Assembly (NCBI GenBank): GCA_002308155.1
Contig: DBVQ01000059.1
Coordinates: 4,864 to 9,868, forward strand
Direction: 5' to 3'
Source of the DNA: Christensenella sp. UBA1260
GTDB lineage: Bacteria; Bacillota; Clostridia; Christensenellales; CAG-917
Length of the DNA: 5,005 nucleotides
In this document: in pieces, positions 3,837 through 5,005 of the stretch
Numbering within the stretch: the stretch's first letter is position 1
Layout of the letters: the number at the start of each line of letters is the position of its first letter
The notes under the pieces: generated by a model
Told to the model about the DNA's origin: nothing
Database searches by the model: none
Seen by the model: the letters and a program-made list of their open reading frames with translations, nothing else
Position numbers and translations under genes: made by a program

Positions 3837-5005
3837 TTATTCATTTGCGCTGTCATCAACAGCCGTTTTTCTCTTTTTCAAAACCTGCCACACAACTATC
3901 GCAACAACACCGCATGCGACAACAACCGACGCCACGCTCACAAGCGCGATATTGACGGGATTTGTCATGACGGATTTTGCCGACACCGTGAAAGTGTACT
4001 CCCCGCTTATCTCCGCACGATTGCCGTACTTTGCGGATATGACGTAGGTGCCCGCCTTCTTTGGCGCAAACTTGAACGTGGTGCCGCTGTCCCCTTCAAC
4101 CTCTTTGCCATTGACAAACCACTTGATTTCAACAGTTTGGTCAACATACTCAATGCCCGTGAGCCCCAATATGACACTTCCGTCCGCATAAATCTCTGTT
4201 GAAGAAGGCGCATCGTTTACGCCGTCTGTCTCATGGCCGTTCAACGTGACGCGAACTTCGCCAGGCAGATATTGCATATATTCAACGTGCATATCACTGC
4301 CCGCTGACAGTTCCTTGTTGCCGTATTTGAGCCTTGCTTGAATCTTATAGTTGCCACCATGAGGTGCAACAAATGCAAAGGACAATCCATTGCCCTTCTT
4401 CTCGCCGAAATATTTGTAGGTGAGTTCTTGCTCCGTCATTTCTTCGTCAGGCTTTTGGTTTTCGTCATCCTCACGGATTTCCTTGACATACCACTCTATT
4501 GTCTCTTCAAGCGCAGGATTTGTCTTGCCGAGCGGCAGTACTTTTGCAGTGAAATTGACGGGCTTTATATTGTTTGCCACCTGATAAATGATGTCAGCAT
4601 AATCCCCTTCGCCGTATTCGCCGTCGTGTGCGACATCAATGGCGGTTGGATCATAATAGTTGCCAGCATCTCCAAAGTCCTGTGTGAGCACAAGCCCCAT
4701 ATCAAGCGTCTTGAACCTATAACTTCCCTTTGCAATCTCCATTGAGTTGAGAAGTGAGAGCATAGACTTAAACCCAAATCCACTTGGCGACTGTATGCCG
4801 TTGTTGACGGAGAGCTTGCCCTCAACGATATAACGGAGTTTGAGAAGCGCCGCCGCCACGGATACAAAAGGTGCGCCTGCGCTTGTGCCGTTGAAGGTCG
4901 TATAGTTTGGATTTGTGCCGCTTGAAGTGTATATTCCGCGCTCAGGCACAGCAAGGTCATACGCCGCGCCGTAGTTGGAAGAAGAATAGATTTTGCCGTC
5001 CTCAT
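3837..5005 (-). CDS. Membrane-anchored subtilisin-like serine protease (S8), C-terminal part
   Basis: The visible 388 residues enter from the right edge (first full codon at 5003-5001) without a start. SSNYGAAYDLAVPERGIYTS followed by NGTSAGAPFVSVAAALLKL is the C-terminal end of a subtilase catalytic domain; the nucleophile is the Ser of GTSAGAP (visible residue 41, codon at 4881-4883). The Asp and His of the triad lie off-window. Two related Ig-like modules follow: the first contains TIEWYVK and later GNYKIQARLKYGNK, with an acidic insert between; the second (about 274-340) contains EIKWFVNG and AGTYVISAKYGNR. A membrane segment at about 347-372 is followed by KKRK and a short acidic tail, so the enzyme should be tethered on the outer cell surface with its C-terminus inside. 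Substrate unknown. A possible GTG start at 4949 was rejected because the catalytic fold continues upstream. Confidence 0.9.
   Translation of the reverse strand, partial: EDGKIYSSSNYGAAYDLAVPERGIYTSSGTNPNYTTFNGTSAGAPFVSVAAALLKLRYIVEGKLSVNNGIQSPSGFGFKSMLSLLNSMEIAKGSYRFKTLDMGLVLTQDFGDAGNYYDPTAIDVAHDGEYGEGDYADIIYQVANNIKPVNFTAKVLPLGKTNPALEETIEWYVKEIREDDENQKPDEEMTEQELTYKYFGEKKGNGLSFAFVAPHGGNYKIQARLKYGNKELSAGSDMHVEYMQYLPGEVRVTLNGHETDGVNDAPSSTEIYADGSVILGLTGIEYVDQTVEIKWFVNGKEVEGDSGTTFKFAPKKAGTYVISAKYGNRAEISGEYTFTVSAKSVMTNPVNIALVSVASVVVACGVVAIVVWQVLKKRKTAVDDSANE

Noticed and set aside
4338..4745. Plus-strand open frame antisense to the protease gene (135 residues)
   Set aside because: The hydrophobic composition results from the complement of acidic codons in the protease frame; no start signals are seen.
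4565..5005. Second minus-strand open frame entering from the right edge
   Set aside because: It overlaps the protease in another frame; the protease frame carries the catalytic GTSAGAP motif, this one has no recognisable domain.

Overview
The window looks like chromosomal DNA from an endospore-forming Firmicute of the Clostridia, probably an uncultured gut or anaerobe lineage. The reasons are a SipL-like spore-coat morphogenetic protein (SPOCS/DUF3794 repeats plus a C-terminal LysM), a Veg-family protein beside it, Gram-positive AGGAGG-type ribosome binding sites, a lipoprotein with an InlB-type repeat, and a membrane-anchored subtilase. The lineage below class level is a guess.

Layout from right to left (most genes are on the minus strand). 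5005-3837: C-terminal part of a surface subtilisin-like (S8) protease with two Ig-like repeats and a C-terminal membrane anchor; its 5' part lies off the right edge. 3813-3832: a hairpin between this gene and the convergent veg gene, serving the protease gene best. 3563-3811 (plus): a Veg-family gene, the only plus-strand gene. 3468-3562: the divergent veg/sipL intergenic region, containing a sequence that fits a mother-cell sigma-E promoter in front of sipL. 3467-1980: the sipL-like gene, closed by a strong intrinsic terminator at 1911-1953. 1769-1910: an intergenic stretch rich in dyad symmetry in front of an ECF-type sigma-factor gene (1768-1229), which overlaps by 11 nt a membrane-bound anti-sigma-like gene (1239-571). 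482-570: a short promoter-like region with palindromes. 481-1: the 5' part of a lipoprotein gene with an InlB (Flg_new) repeat, running off the left edge.

Two functional themes appear. One is sporulation: SipL is known to link SpoIVA and the coat in Clostridioides difficile, and Veg is often encoded near sporulation genes. The other is cell-surface signalling: a sigma/anti-sigma pair whose sensor domain is predicted to lie outside the membrane, flanked by a lipoprotein that may be co-regulated. No mobile element, tRNA, rRNA, CRISPR array or clearly new multi-gene system is visible. The main novelty candidates are the regulatory DNA upstream of the sigma gene, the sigma-E-like promoter, and the domain layout of the SipL-like and protease proteins.

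Several starts differ from the longest-open-frame choice: the anti-sigma starts at 1239, sipL at 3467 and veg at 3563 or 3569. No gene-free stretch exceeds 300 bases; the longest is 1769-1979.
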